Assembly: GCA_032719365.1 (NCBI GenBank)
Contig: CM064873.1
Coordinates: 10,884,501 to 10,948,500, forward strand
Source: Prinsepia uniflora
Taxonomy: Eukaryota > Streptophyta > Magnoliopsida > Rosales > Rosaceae
Reading direction: 5' to 3'
DNA: 64,000 bases
Below the pieces are notes generated by a model. The model was not told the DNA's origin. It did no database searches and saw only the letters and a list, made by a program, of their open reading frames with translations. Shown piece by piece: positions 20,422 through 32,800 of the stretch. Both the position numbers and the translations under genes were made by a program. Position 1 is the first letter of the stretch. The number at the start of each line of letters is the position of its first letter.

Positions 20422-23400
20422 TGTAATGACCCGTCCCGAATACCGGGATTGAATATTAATTAATCATGATTTAGAATGACTAATCGGGGATTAGTTGAGT
20501 GAAATCGGACGAAACGTGCAGAATGACCGTTTTGCCCCTAGCGTGGGCAAAATGTTGACTTTTAGTTCGGGCGATCAAACGGACTTTGACCAATGACGGT
20601 GACGTAGTTCGGGACGTCACGAGTTCATAGATAGGTGGCACGTTCGATTCCGACATTCGTAGAGAAAGTTATGATGATCGGAAGTTGAGGGGTATTTTGG
20701 TAATTTGGCATAGTAGGGGCCAAATGTTGACTTTTTGATCGGGAGGTCCGATGGACGAGGGCCAAGGACCGTTACGTAGGTCTCGTTGATACGAATCCAA
20801 CGACAGGCGGCATGCCGAAATCGGAGATTCGACGACGAAGTTATGGTCACGGAATCGGGCTCGATTAATCGAACGAACCGGGATTAAAATAATATTTTAA
20901 TATGAACAGTACCCGGTGACTGGACACACTTGGATGAGTGACAAGTGTCACTCATCCCTTAAAATCAGGCACAAAACATGGATCCATGATTTTGGGGGAG
21001 ACCAAATGATTATGTTTTATTATTTTTAATTAATTAATTATCCTCTTATTTTCCATTTTTCCTCTTCTGTTTCCTTACCGTGTGCAAGCAAAACACAGAG
21101 AATGAGAGAGCCTGAAGTTGTCCACCATTTCCTTCCATTTCTGAACCAGTGTGTGAGGAATTGAGAGGGTGTTGAGATTTAATCATCAAGGAAACACGAG
21201 GGACAGAGAGAGGGCTTGAATTTGGAAATTCGAATTTTCGAATTTTGAGGGGGGAAATTCGATTAGGATGAATTGAGCCGTGATGATCGATTTAAAGCTT
21301 GGAAATAGCTTCCTGAGGTTGATACGAGTGGAACTAGATCAAAAACGAGGTGAATTGATGCCCAATTGGCTCTGAACGGGTTTGGTAACCGTGAGGAATG
21401 TCGAACTTGAGTCGTGGAGTTTGAGCCATGATTTGATGCAATTGAGTTGGGGAAAATGCTTACCTGAGTCCCTTGATGCTGCTGGTTGAATCAATTTAGG
21501 GAAATCGTGTGACGGTGAAGGTTTTGGAATGATGAATAATGGCCGGAGGACCTTCGAATGATCAACTGTGATCGTGGGGTTATAGGTAAGATTGTTTGAA
21601 ATTGAGTCCACATATCTTTAATTGAACTTAATTCGAAACTGATTGAATGTTCAATTGATGGAAACAATGTCGAATTGATAGAGAACCAACCGGGTCTGTT
21701 CGCGGGTTAAACGACCCGTTTACCAGACAAACGGGTTGGGACGGTGACACTGTAGCAGGCGCGTGGATTTCACGCGCAGCCACTCACGGCGGCGCGTGGG
21801 GGCGCGTCCGGCCTAGTCTCAAGGTGAGGTCAACATGACTTTTGATCCTCTCAGTGTAACGAACATTTTGACGTTGGTTTCGGGGAAATCGGATATTGTT
21901 TCGATAATGTTCCGCGTATTCGAAGTTTTGTATTACGTTAAAAATACGTATTTAAATCCCGGAAAAATTGGGGAAAATTATATGAAGTATATTGAGATGT
22001 TAATAACCCTCTATAATGATTTTGGACAGGAGTTGTGATTTCCAGATTTTACGAAAAAACGTGCAGCTCGGAAACGGACCGTTTTGGACGGTGTGTGTGA
22101 GTGGACTTTGTTTTCTAACCGTGATGCATGCATATATGATTTAAATGCCTTATTATATTATTTTATATGCTTGGGCATGATTTATGTTTCAATCCGGTAA
22201 TTTCTCGGTTTTATGATTATTATATTATTATTTTGGGCGATTTTCGAGAAATTACGAAATTTAGTAAAAATGATGTTTGGACTTGGTTTATGAGTCCGGG
22301 ATTGAAATTGATTGAAAATAATGGTTGGACTCGGATTATTGAGTCATGGATTTAAAAATGATGTGATGACTAGGGAATGAGTCAAGTGTCAATTTTGTGA
22401 ATTTACGTGAAAATTGGCAACGGAGGTTGCAACGCATGGATTTGCGTGATAATGTTATTTTGGGCATGAGAACCCAAGTGAATAGTGATTTTGACTCGGA
22501 TTTGGAGTCACTTGTGAAATTGTGAAATTAATGATTTATTGGGATTTTATGATTATTTTAATAAGTCTTTTCGGGCACGTTTTACGAGGAACGTGCAAAT
22601 GATGTTTTGGGCAAGGCCCGGAGTTTAAATGATTTCTAAAATTGTATTTTGGGTTTGAGACCCAGTCGGGGATGATGTTGACTTGGTATGAAGTCAAGAT
22701 TTGATTGAAATGTTTTGGGATGTAATTCCCGGGATGGTTTTCATTGTGATTGTGATATTCCGAGACGGTCGGTGCTTGGGGGGATTACCCAGACGACCGG
22801 AGCTTGGGGGATGTGATTGTAGGATCAGGAGTTGATCCTATGGTAGTCAGCTTCTCGGATGAGACTGAGCCTGGATGTACCACTCGGAGGTGTCTGAGCC
22901 TGGGGATGTGTTCGCCCAGAGGTAACTGAGCTCGAGGGGGTTGAGCCCAGAGGTGTCTGTTCCCGAGAGAGTGACTGGATATTGGCCTACGCGTAGTGCA
23001 GCACTTGTGAGTAGTGCAGTTTGATTGATTGTGCACTTGTGAGTAGTGCAGATGTGATTTGTGATATTTTATGCACTTGTGAGTAGTGCGGATTGATTGG
23101 ATTGATATATTTATTGTGCACTGGTGATTAGTGCTGATTGGTATTGATTGTGATGACGTACTAGTATTGAGTACGGGTTTTTGGTCTTTATGGTCAGTGA
23201 TTATGTTTTCACATGTTTTGGCCTGAGAGCCGGGATTTGATGTTTTACAACATGAACTGATTTGGTGAGCATGAGTTTTATGGACCAAGGGAAAATATGT
23301 TTTGATTTTATCGGTCACTCATGTGTTTACGATATGCATGCAAGTTTGTGAAAACTGGAGGGTAAGATTGTATTTTGATAAATGTTTTTATAAGAGGTCA

Positions 23401-23613
23401 TTTTTGTCCACTCACACCTTTTCTGTTTTGTGACCCTCCAGGCCGTGGTACGACGTTTGGGACTGATCGTGAGGCAGTGACAGCAGCAGAAATCCGCGCA
23501 ACCATCCCTTGTCTGGCAAGCACTGAAGGGTAGTTTCGGACCTTTAGTTGACTTGTTAGACGGGAGCAGGACCAGGCACGGTTTTTGACGTCCAATTGGG
23601 ACGGGTCCTGTCA
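20422..23613 (+). mobile_element. Solo Tekay/Del-type LTR inside copia pol (3192 bp)
   Basis: Begins TGTAATGACCCGTCCCGAA and ends GGGACGGGTCCTGTCA. A perfect 5-bp duplication TTCTT (20417-20421 and 23614-23618) flanks it, and no internal domain is present. It is the same family as the LTRs at 3274-6627 (opposite strand) and 33908-37212. It contains the shared 26-bp palindrome (20932-20957) and a hairpin-rich right half. A minus-strand frame of 177 codons (22785-23318) recurs in the sister LTRs with frameshifts and is not a gene. Confidence 0.93.
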
Positions 23614-24511
23614 TTCTTCCTAGCTGTCCAGTGAGCTACTCCTGGATTTGCTTGAAACCTTCCCAACAAACTAACAGTAAAGGCCAAATCAGGTTTGGTG
23701 CATACCTATGCATATATTATACTGCCCACTAGGGATGCATACGGCTTGTCTTGCATCATTGATTTTTCCAAATCATTTTTAGGACACTGATCCTTATATA
23801 GTTTATCACCCTTATTCACAGGAACCTCCCATTTGGAACACTTTTCCATGTTGAACCTTTTAAGGACCCTTTCAATGTAGTTATTCTGAGAGAGTCCTAA
23901 GAGTCTCCTTTTCCTATCCCTCAATATTTCTATGCCTAGAACAAAATGTGCTAGAGCCAGATCTTTCATTTCAAAGTTTGCAGATAACATCAATTTAGTA
24001 TGCTCTAGCAATTCCAAGTCAAAACTAGCTAGGAGGATGTCATCAACATATAGGATCAGAAAAATGAACCTTAGCTTGTTCTCTGTAAACCCATAATTGG
24101 TGACCACTTGATCAAAGTTGAGACACCACTGCCGCGAAGCTTGTTTCAGACCATATATAGACTTCTTAAGTTGACATATCATGGATTCGTTCCCCCTTTC
24201 AATAAATTCAGGAGGTTGCTGCATGAAGATCTGTTAAGTGAGGTTTGCTGCATGAAGATCTGTCTTCACATCCATTTTATGTAGTTCTAGATCAAAATGG
24301 GTTGTTAAAGCCATGAGAATCCTTAAGGAATCTTTAGAAGAGACAGGTGAGAAGGTGTCCATGTAGTCAATTCCTTCTCTCTGAGTGAAGCCCTTAGCCA
24401 CAAGTCTGGCTTTGTACCTCTCAATATGGCCATCTGAGTCACTTTTTGTCTTGAATACCCACTAACATCCAATTGGCTTGATGTCCTTCTAGTGATAAAC
24501 CAAATCCCATA
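23614..24511 (-). pseudogene. Copia pol: reverse transcriptase segment
   Basis: Recognisable copia RT on the minus strand: RYKARLVAKGFTQREGIDY, then a damaged DVKTDLHAAN block, QQPPEF, CQLKKSIYGLKQASRQW, catalytic YVDDILLA (around 24035-24060), then YIERVLKRFNMEKC and YASLVGSIIYA. In-frame stops occur after IIYA and near 24233. A short duplication of AGATCTTCATGCAGCAA (about 24225-24262) disrupts the KTAFLNG region. The segment ends at the TSD of element E. Confidence 0.88.
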
Positions 24512-26432
24512 TGTAACGACCCGAACTTTCGTAAATATTATTTTATTGTAAATTGACCATTTTGCCCCTAGAGGGAGAAAAAGTTGACTTTTGACCTAGG
24601 AAATAATTAGGACTTGGACCCATGACCTTGACGTAGATCGGGCGTCACGAGTCCGTAGACAGGCGGCACGTCCAAATCGGACTTCGTATGAGGAAGTTAT
24701 GGTCACAGAAGCGATTTTGACGAAATTTACGAACCGAGAACGAACTTAAGATAATATTAAAATATTAAAAATCTGATCAAGCCCTAGATTTAATCTGGAT
24801 CCTTGGATGAGTGACAAGTGTCACTCATCCCATGGTCACTTTTCTCCAAAACATGGATCTAACCCTATTGGCTTATTTTAAATAATTTATTTTCCCTCAA
24901 TCCACCCCAACCTTCCATTTCCTGCCATCACTCAATCTGGACCCTCCATTTTTACCTTCTTTTTTCCCTTTATCTGCACGATCATCTTCCTCTCTCTTTC
25001 TTACTCTCATATTTCTCACCATGAAGAACACTCACGACTTCTCATTTCGAACAAACACCCAGCCGACCACCATACTCATCTACTTGCTTCCTCCCCAGCC
25101 ACAGATCGAACACACCCTCCTCACCATCTTCATCTTCATCATCAGCCACCACCACCCTCATCTTTTCCTCTCTGTCTGCAACCCGAAACACACACCAAAC
25201 CCGACCACCCTACAACGCCACCGTGACCAACTGAAGGAAATAGAGACTGAGGGACTAACCTGGACGAGCAGACGAAGTCGCAGGGAGGAGAAACCACGAC
25301 TGAGACACGACGGAGAGGTAAGGAACCCTCGAACCTGAAACCGGGCTTGAAACCTGAAAATAGAAGTTGGGTTTTCAACGTTTATTTACGATTTCTAATG
25401 GCTCTAATGGCTTCTAGGGACTAAGGAGACTACGTTGGACGAGTTTTCGAAGAAAGAGGTGGCTGAAGCTGAGAGTTAACGGCGACTGAAACTCATGGCG
25501 ATTGTTCATCGAGGTAAGGGTCAAGATCCCGTTCGTTTTTTTATGTTTTTGGGTAGATAGAACCCTTACTGGGACTTAGACGATCGTTTAGGGACAAATC
25601 TGGACTAAAATGGTTGAGAAACAAGCAAATGGTGGCCGGGTCAACTCGCGGGTCTGTACGACCCGGTTGCAGGGATTCGGGTCAGCCCATCGAGAGGTAG
25701 GAGATGATGACCTCAGTATGCTGACATCATCATGTCAGACATGTCAGACACGTCAGACACGTGGCACCTATCAGAAGCTGACACGTGGTACTAACATGGC
25801 AGGACCTGGACCAATCTCGTGATGACACGTGGCACTGTCAGAGTCTAACATGTCAGACTTGACAACTGTCCACTCGCGAGTTTGTACGACCCGGTTGCAA
25901 GGATCCGAGTCGGCCAATGCTAACGTCTTCATGTCAGACACATGACACTTGTTAGAAGCCGACAAGTGGCACTAACATGGCAGGACCTGGACTAATCCCG
26001 TGATGACATGTGGCACTATCAGAGTCTGACATGTCAGACCTGATAGTTGTTAGATGACATCATCAGTTACTGTAGCATCGTTGACTAGGTGCGTGGAGGC
26101 GTGTGTGAACAGTAGTTTTGGTGAGGCCAGTACTATTTTCAAGGTTTCGACGATTCAAATCCAATGACGGTTTCGTGTCAATTGGAGATCGTTAAGTTGG
26201 TCAAATTAGGGTTTGAAGCATCGGGAAGCGTGTTCAGACAGCTTTCTCAGGCCGGTTTCATTCTAGGAATTCATATTTGAGATGTAGGAACATGTAGTGA
26301 CCTTTATGTGTACTTTGGACTTGACAGGGATTGTATGTTAGCACCGGGACAGGTTTATAAGTCCAGTTAGCGGTGGGACCAGACTGTGAGTGAACCTTTG
26401 ATTTTGTTAAACCCTTGCATGCATAACTTTTT

Positions 26433-26473
<41 letters not shown>

Positions 26474-26838
26474 TCAAGCAAAAGCATCTAATTATCTTGA
26501 GTTATGATTATGGCACGTATTACGATGTTTGGGCATGAGACCCGTTTGGTTAGTTATGCACTGTTTTGAGTTATATCTATATATATGGATTTCGATGATT
26601 GTCTTTAGTCCTGCACTATATAGATCTACCCTAATGATACAATCTCCTCCGGATGTGGGTACTCCGGAGTGGTCACGGCGTAATGCTTGTGAGGGGTCAT
26701 TCTACGGAGGGACCGGACTGTAGAGTGACTCAGTAGCAGGATTGCTATGATTGAACATTTGGGACGTCAGGCATCTGGGATGCCATACCCGGACTAGGTT
26801 CGGGATTTGGACTTGGGATTGAAACCTCAGGTGGCACG
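24512..26838 (+). repeat. Element E left LTR, 5' part
   Basis: Matches the right LTR (44222-44484 and 49910 to about 51772). It holds the 26-bp palindrome (24805-24830), an about 225-bp internal duplication at 25635-26050 rich in CACGTGGCA and TGTCAGA motifs, and a (TA)n tract at about 26435-26470. Open frames here (e.g. 25021-25338) are repeat-borne and disrupted in the other copy. Confidence 0.85.
26435..26470 (+). repeat. (TA)n microsatellite in element E left LTR
   Basis: About 18 TA units. The homologous tract in the right LTR (about 51372-51391) has only about 10, showing divergence after insertion. Confidence 0.85.
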
Positions 26839-29800
26839 TGTAACGACCCATCCCAAATTCCTAGATTAGATTAGTGACTAATCACGATTAGTGAGGCTAA
26901 TCCGTGATTAGTATGCAAAATCGGACGAACAATGCGAAATGACCGTTTTGCCCCTAGCCGTGGGCAAAACGTTGACTTTTCAATCAGGTGGTCAAATGGA
27001 CTTTGACCGATGACCGTGAAGTAATTCGTGACGTCACGAGTTCATAGACAGGTGGCACGTTCAATTTCGACGTTCGAGGAGGAAGTTATGACGTTCGGAA
27101 GTTTAGGGGCATTTTGGTAATTTTGGTTAAAAAGGGGCAAATGTTGAATTTTTGACCAGGAGGTCCGATGGCTGAGGGCCGAAGACCGTTACGTAGATAA
27201 GGATGATACAAATCCGTAGACAGGCGGCACGTCGAATTTGGACGTTCGACGGCGAAGTTACGGTTCACGGAAGTTCGAATGCACTATTGCACGAATTACG
27301 AGACGAGTTCACTTTTGGACTCGAGTGGGCCCATATATTTGTCCTGATGCCCAATGGATGAGTGACAAGTGTCACCCATCCAATGGACACCAAAATTGAT
27401 TCATGCACCGTGCAAACCATTCCATTTTCATTTCAAACCCAAAACCCACCTGATCTCACCAATTCTCTCATTCCTGTGCAACCCAAAACCCATCCAAATT
27501 CCACCCAAGACCAGGACAGAGGACCAGGGAGGATGTAGAACGCGGTGGCTGGCCTAGGAAGGCGCCGCCATGGGCGGTGGAGCCACGAACCAGTGCGGGT
27601 GCACGGTATGACCATTTTCCCTTTTAATTTGATTTTGATGTTATGGTTGCTTTTGGACGATTAGGATGAGTTTATGGGGTTAATAGGAAGCTATTAGGAT
27701 GATATTGGTGGGTGGTAGACGGCTGTGACGCCGTGGGACGATTTTGGGAACTTTGAACCGTATGGTTCAAAATGGAACCATGGGTTTCAATCGGTTTTAG
27801 GGGGTTTAATTGATTGGGTTATATAGGAAATGAAGAAATAGGAGTTTAGGGATTACAATGGAAGCAAACAGACCAAAAATGAGAAGGGATGAGCGCTGAA
27901 CCGGTCACGCCGGTTCAGCACAGTGATCGGTCCAAGAAACCAGGAAAAAGGCGGTTTTCCTGAGGTTGATGATGATGAATAGTGATCTAGCCCTTCTAGG
28001 GGCACGTGAGAGCACGTGGTCCATAATTTGGGGAAGTGTTCAACACATGAAATCTTATATTCGATGTAACGAAGATTTTGGGACTAGTCTCATGTCAATC
28101 GGACATCGTTTCGATAGTTTGAGGGGTGTCGGAAGGTTTAGCGTCGGTTTAAAAATAGTTAAAAGTTCGGAAAAATTACGGGGCTTTGGGAGGAGGTTAA
28201 TTAAGTAGTTAGTAACCTTCTATTAAAATTTGGACAGGTTTGGGAGTCCCGGTGATGGTGATCGGCTCGGGAGAGCCTATGACACGCAAATTGAGGCTAC
28301 AGCTCGGACGGTCTGTGAGTGGACATTGTTTTCAAAATTGGTGCATGCATAAATTTTTATTATATGTTTTAAATACTTATTTGTGATGCCATGAGTGCAT
28401 TTGGATGTGTGGTTTTGTATAGGCACGTATTTCGAGGTTTCGGCCCTACACGGTTCTGTATGTCTTTATTGGTCTAAATGAAAAGGTTTTGGATTTCTAA
28501 AAGGATAAACTCGGGTATGAGACCCATTTGGTTTTGTCTCGGGCATATGACACTATTTACGACCTTCGGGTCTAAATCGTGGTCGCGACGGGTGCTATGT
28601 GCACGACGATCGACGATACGACGCTCGCCTCCAGATTGAGATGTGTTCCTTCCGGAGAGGTCACGATGCACGATTCGTGGTCGGCCAGCCTGGGGAGGCT
28701 CGACTTCGGAGTGCTGACGATTCAGGATATCGATCGGTGATGAGTGCACCATGATCTTGTGGTGGTCGCGTCGATTGATACGTTCACGGCGACATACCAG
28801 GATTGAGGGCGGTCCTGGATGGATGGTTGCACACATCACTATGATCGGAGTCGTGAATGACCCTTAGATATTGGGCACGGTGCCCAGTTGAGTCATATGT
28901 TCGGGCACGAGACCTAGTTGTTTTACACTGATGATTTCAGGTCAGGGACCCTAGATGGATTTCCAAGTTCATGACGATTTATGGGAACCGGCATGAACTC
29001 TGTAAATGTCATTGTGGTTCATGACGGTTTATGGGAACCGGCATGAACCTTTGTCAGGTCATTCTTGTTCATGACGGTTTATGGGAATCGACATGAACCC
29101 TGGTTAATGGATGTTATGGATCATGACAGTTCAAGGGAACCGGGCATGAATGTTTATGTTATGTATATATATGTATTCATATACCTTCCTTTACTTCTAT
29201 TATCTCCTCCGGGGAGGGTCGTTGGTCTGGGTGGACCCCGGAGTAGTCACGGAGCACCGACTGAGTGGAGTCACCCCCCAGTTGGGTTCCTTACTCTCAG
29301 GAAGGCTATGATTACTATTACCTCGGGTAGGGTCAGTGGTCTGCGGACATTGATCTTGACTTTGAGAAGACTCGGATTGAGACCTGGGTAGCACGCGGGT
29401 TGCTTTGGAAACCGTGACAGGATTGGTTGTGTGAATTATATGTGTATGTGATAGAAATATGTGATATGTGATGTGCACAGGTTTTGGGCAGTGGCCCGTG
29501 TGTTTGGTATCTTCAAGGATTTGGGCAGTGGCCCGTGTATTTGGTTTCTTATGATTTTGGGCTAAGGCCCTAATGAACGGTATGATAAATGGTTTTCGAA
29601 TGCATGCATGTTTTTTAGTGAAGGGTACAAATGTCTTCTCGATAAACTGTTTTTATAAACTTTGGTTTTGTCCACTCACAGCTTTTAATGTTTTGATTGC
29701 CCTTGACATCGGATCTGGACTGTAGCAGAGACCGAGATATCACATACCTCCTCCGGATCCTGGCGTACTCTGATAGCCCGAGAGGGCAAAGGTCGGAAAT

Positions 29801-29881
29801 ATCCCTTGTCTGACACTCCGTGTCAGACGGGAGCAGGGTCATCCCGTATTAATCCTAGGGGGGTTGGGATGGGTCCTGTCA
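26839..29881 (+). repeat. Element C 5' LTR (3043 bp)
   Basis: Begins TGTAACGACCCATCCCAAA and ends GGGATGGGTCCTGTCA. It carries the palindrome variant (27356-27381), the duplicated block shared with other families (about 26967-27100 and 27140-27265), four 50-bp hairpin repeats (28967-29151), and GGGCAGTGGCCC-type inverted repeats at about 29480-29575. Confidence 0.85.
28967..29151 (+). repeat. Four tandem 50-bp repeats, each with a hairpin
   Basis: Units start near 28967, 29017, 29067 and 29119. Each unit has GTTCATG, a short loop with TTTATGGGAACCGG, then CATGAAC, so every unit can fold on itself. The fourth unit is the most diverged. Confidence 0.85.
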
Positions 29882-32800
29882 ACGTGGTATCAGAGCATAG
29901 GATTGCTCGTAGGATGCTTATCAGAGCGGGGTTGTTTCTATTCGAGCAACCGTGTAGCTCTTTGAGTATGTACGCAGGTCGAGGATGTGATATCTCAATG
30001 GGCTGCAGTTCGTTATCAACCTGATGTTGGGGTGCCGGTACGATAGTTAGTAGGACTGTATCGTGGGATGTCTTGGTTCGTCATTTGATGCCGAGGTTTC
30101 CATAGTTCTGTCGGGGTGGGCAATGTGGGACCCTATGAAAGGATTAACGTAATAGTACTTTAGAGTTGATCATGAGACGGTTAGTTGGGATCGTCTTCAA
30201 GATGTCGTAGGATCGTTTTGAAGATAGTTCAGAATTTTGATCATCTGATGATCTGATTTGGTTGAGTTAGATGGATTTACTGTTGTGAGCAGTCGGATTC
30301 GAGTAATCCTAGTTGGATTGACGTCTTTATGATGTCCAGATCGCGCAGTCGGTCAGATTGTGGATTGTACTGCATTTGGTAGCTTGCAGTTGGGTTCAGA
30401 TTGACCTTAGAGTGTGATTGTGGAACCCTACCTTGGGTGTATGGTTCGGAAATGTGAGTTGACGAGTGGTTTGACTTGGGAGACTATTCGGATTTGGATC
30501 CGTTAGTCGGTCTAGTCATGTCAGCTTGTGTTGGGACTGCACTTTGCAGTCGAGGTTGTCTTTATCGGTTAAACTTAGGTGGTTGTCGTGCTACTCAGTT
30601 GTGGTTTGGTGCAACTAAGGTCATTGGCGACCTGGTAGACGACATTGGTTGAGTCGAGTTGCGACTAGTTAGAGTTTGGTTGGACATGTTACCAGGGTTG
30701 GTACTTGTCGATGGAATCCCGGAGCGGGGATACCGAGTAGTTGGTACAGGCGGTTGATTCAGTTGGATGCGGAGTCTGGATATCGAGATGTCTGGTAGTT
30801 AGGTCTGCGCGAGGTTGTGGCAGACGCTACTAACGATGGACGTAGTCGAGGTCTTATCAGGTCTAGTAGACTCAGGTTACCATGACGATTGTGACGATGG
30901 GATTGTCAGTCGTGACGATGATATGTGGTGCGTGAGTAACGCATATGTACGAGCAGTGATTCTGGATTCGACTCGGTTACGGCTGAATGCGATCGCAGAT
31001 TGAGACGGAGACGTTCAGTGGACATTTCCTTTTCTCGTATGAGTTGTCGGAGTGACTGTACCCAGAGTTGTTGGGTACGAGGGAGGCAGAGTTTCTCCTT
31101 TTCGAGTAGAGGTACGGGATCGTTGCTCGGCATGAGCGGAGATCCAAGGTTGTCTGATTCGAACACTTTGTGCTGATGCTGACAGGTTATAGTGCGTTGG
31201 TGCTAGTGTCGGTGTTTGTGATGACGGTGAGTCACGAGTCGGGATGTGACTCCATCGAGTTACGTATATGTTCGGTATCTGTGGTTCGGGAGTGGATCTC
31301 AGATAGAGTTAAATTGGTTAGGGGGCACATGGTTGATGTCCGGGTATGTTGTTTCCAATCTTGTTGGAATTTTAGAATCGCGAGAGGTTGCGATTGAGGT
31401 GACGAGTGGAATACGGGCTTTCCGCATTGGGAATGGGTATTTCGAAGTTATTTGGGTGACTTCTCAGGTTCTACTATGATTGATGATGGTAGATGATGTT
31501 ATAGATGTTGCTGGTTGCCACTAGTACACTGATCGTGTATTGGTTAGTAGACCCGGGATTTGTCTTGGGTCATCAGGAGGAATTGAGTATATCGAAGTTA
31601 GGTGACTCAGATTTCTCATTTTCTGCTTGGTGGCAGACGATGTTTGATTACGTGACGTGGTGAGTGCAACGAGTTTTATTTGCATTCACGAAGGATGGAT
31701 TTTGTGTCATCGTCTTGTATCATCCTTGATTTTCTAGGTGGAATGCCAAGGATCGATACGAGGTAGTCAGTGAGAACCCACAGTCTCGACATGTCTCGTC
31801 GTTGACTGATCTGTTTAGATGTGGGAATTGGTTTAGGACTTTGGGTATCGTTATGGATCTGGATCGTGATTTTGATGATCCAGATAGTTGGAAAGTTTAT
31901 CACTCTTTCTTGAATGTTTGAGTTGAGCATGTTGGGACTGAACTTTTTTCGAAGTAAATCCCATATGGCTTATTACTCAGGTGAGTAGTTTTCCGACGTG
32001 GTCAAATATGGTCAGCCTTTGAGATGTGTTGATATTGGGATTGGCTTCCCTATGAAGTCAATCAAATGTAATGTGTAATCGTTTGAACAGGTATCCGATA
32101 GGTTCGGATATGGTGCATCTTGGTAGACGTGAACGATATTTCGGGTTTTGAAATCAGATTTCTGGATGACGATTCAGGATTTGATTTTGGAACTTGAAAG
32201 AGGATTTCTGGATTTGTGTTTTGAAATCGGATTCTGGGTGACGATTCAGGATTTGATTCTAGAGCTTGATTGTGGATTTTCTTTTTATGGATTTGGGTTC
32301 GGAATGGTTATTCCAAATGCTAGCTACGGAATAATAATTTTGGATTCGAATTTGGACATGATTATGGATATGATTTCTGGGTTTGGATCCGGGCTTTCTT
32401 ACGAAATTACGGATTTAGATTCAGATTTGGAAATTGATGATGGGTTGGAGTTCCGATTTGTCTAATGCTGGATTGGACAAGTGAACTCCATAATTGAAAC
32501 GTGATTGACTACGACCTGGATGGTTGTAGGCTGATTGATGGGTAGATGTACGTACTTTGTACGTTGTTCAAGGTACGATACTGGGTGTACTTGTCGTGTC
32601 AGGTGACGGTATATAGGTTATACCGGTAGTACGTTGGTGAGCTTGTTGGTAGTCGGATTGGTTCTGATTCCATTGGATGTTGAGGACGTGGACAGGACAT
32701 TGGATACTGTGCATTGGGTCATAGTATTTCTGAGGGGTCCAGTTACAAGCATGTCGAGTTAGATATTGGTATACGTATCCTCAGGATGAGTTTGTTGGTG

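Noticed and set aside
22999..23135. Regularly spaced GCACTTGTGAGTAGTGC units considered as a CRISPR-like array
   Set aside because: Plant nuclear context, only three units, unequal AT-rich spacers, and the array is part of a repeated LTR.
22785..23318. Open frame of 177 codons on the minus strand, with relatives at 3569-4071 and 36354-36605
   Set aside because: It lies in the hairpin-rich part of the Tekay LTR and recurs only because the LTR is repeated; the copies are frameshifted relative to each other and show no domain.
25021..25338. Open frame of 105 codons in element E's left LTR
   Set aside because: The homologous stretch in the right LTR (about 50160-50480) is disrupted by stops; it resembles a leader, not a protein.
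32148..32465. Open frame of 105 codons in element C's internal domain
   Set aside because: Low-complexity repeats of GGATTT and GATTTGG words produce a repetitive peptide; the segment matches an LTR of another family, not a gene.
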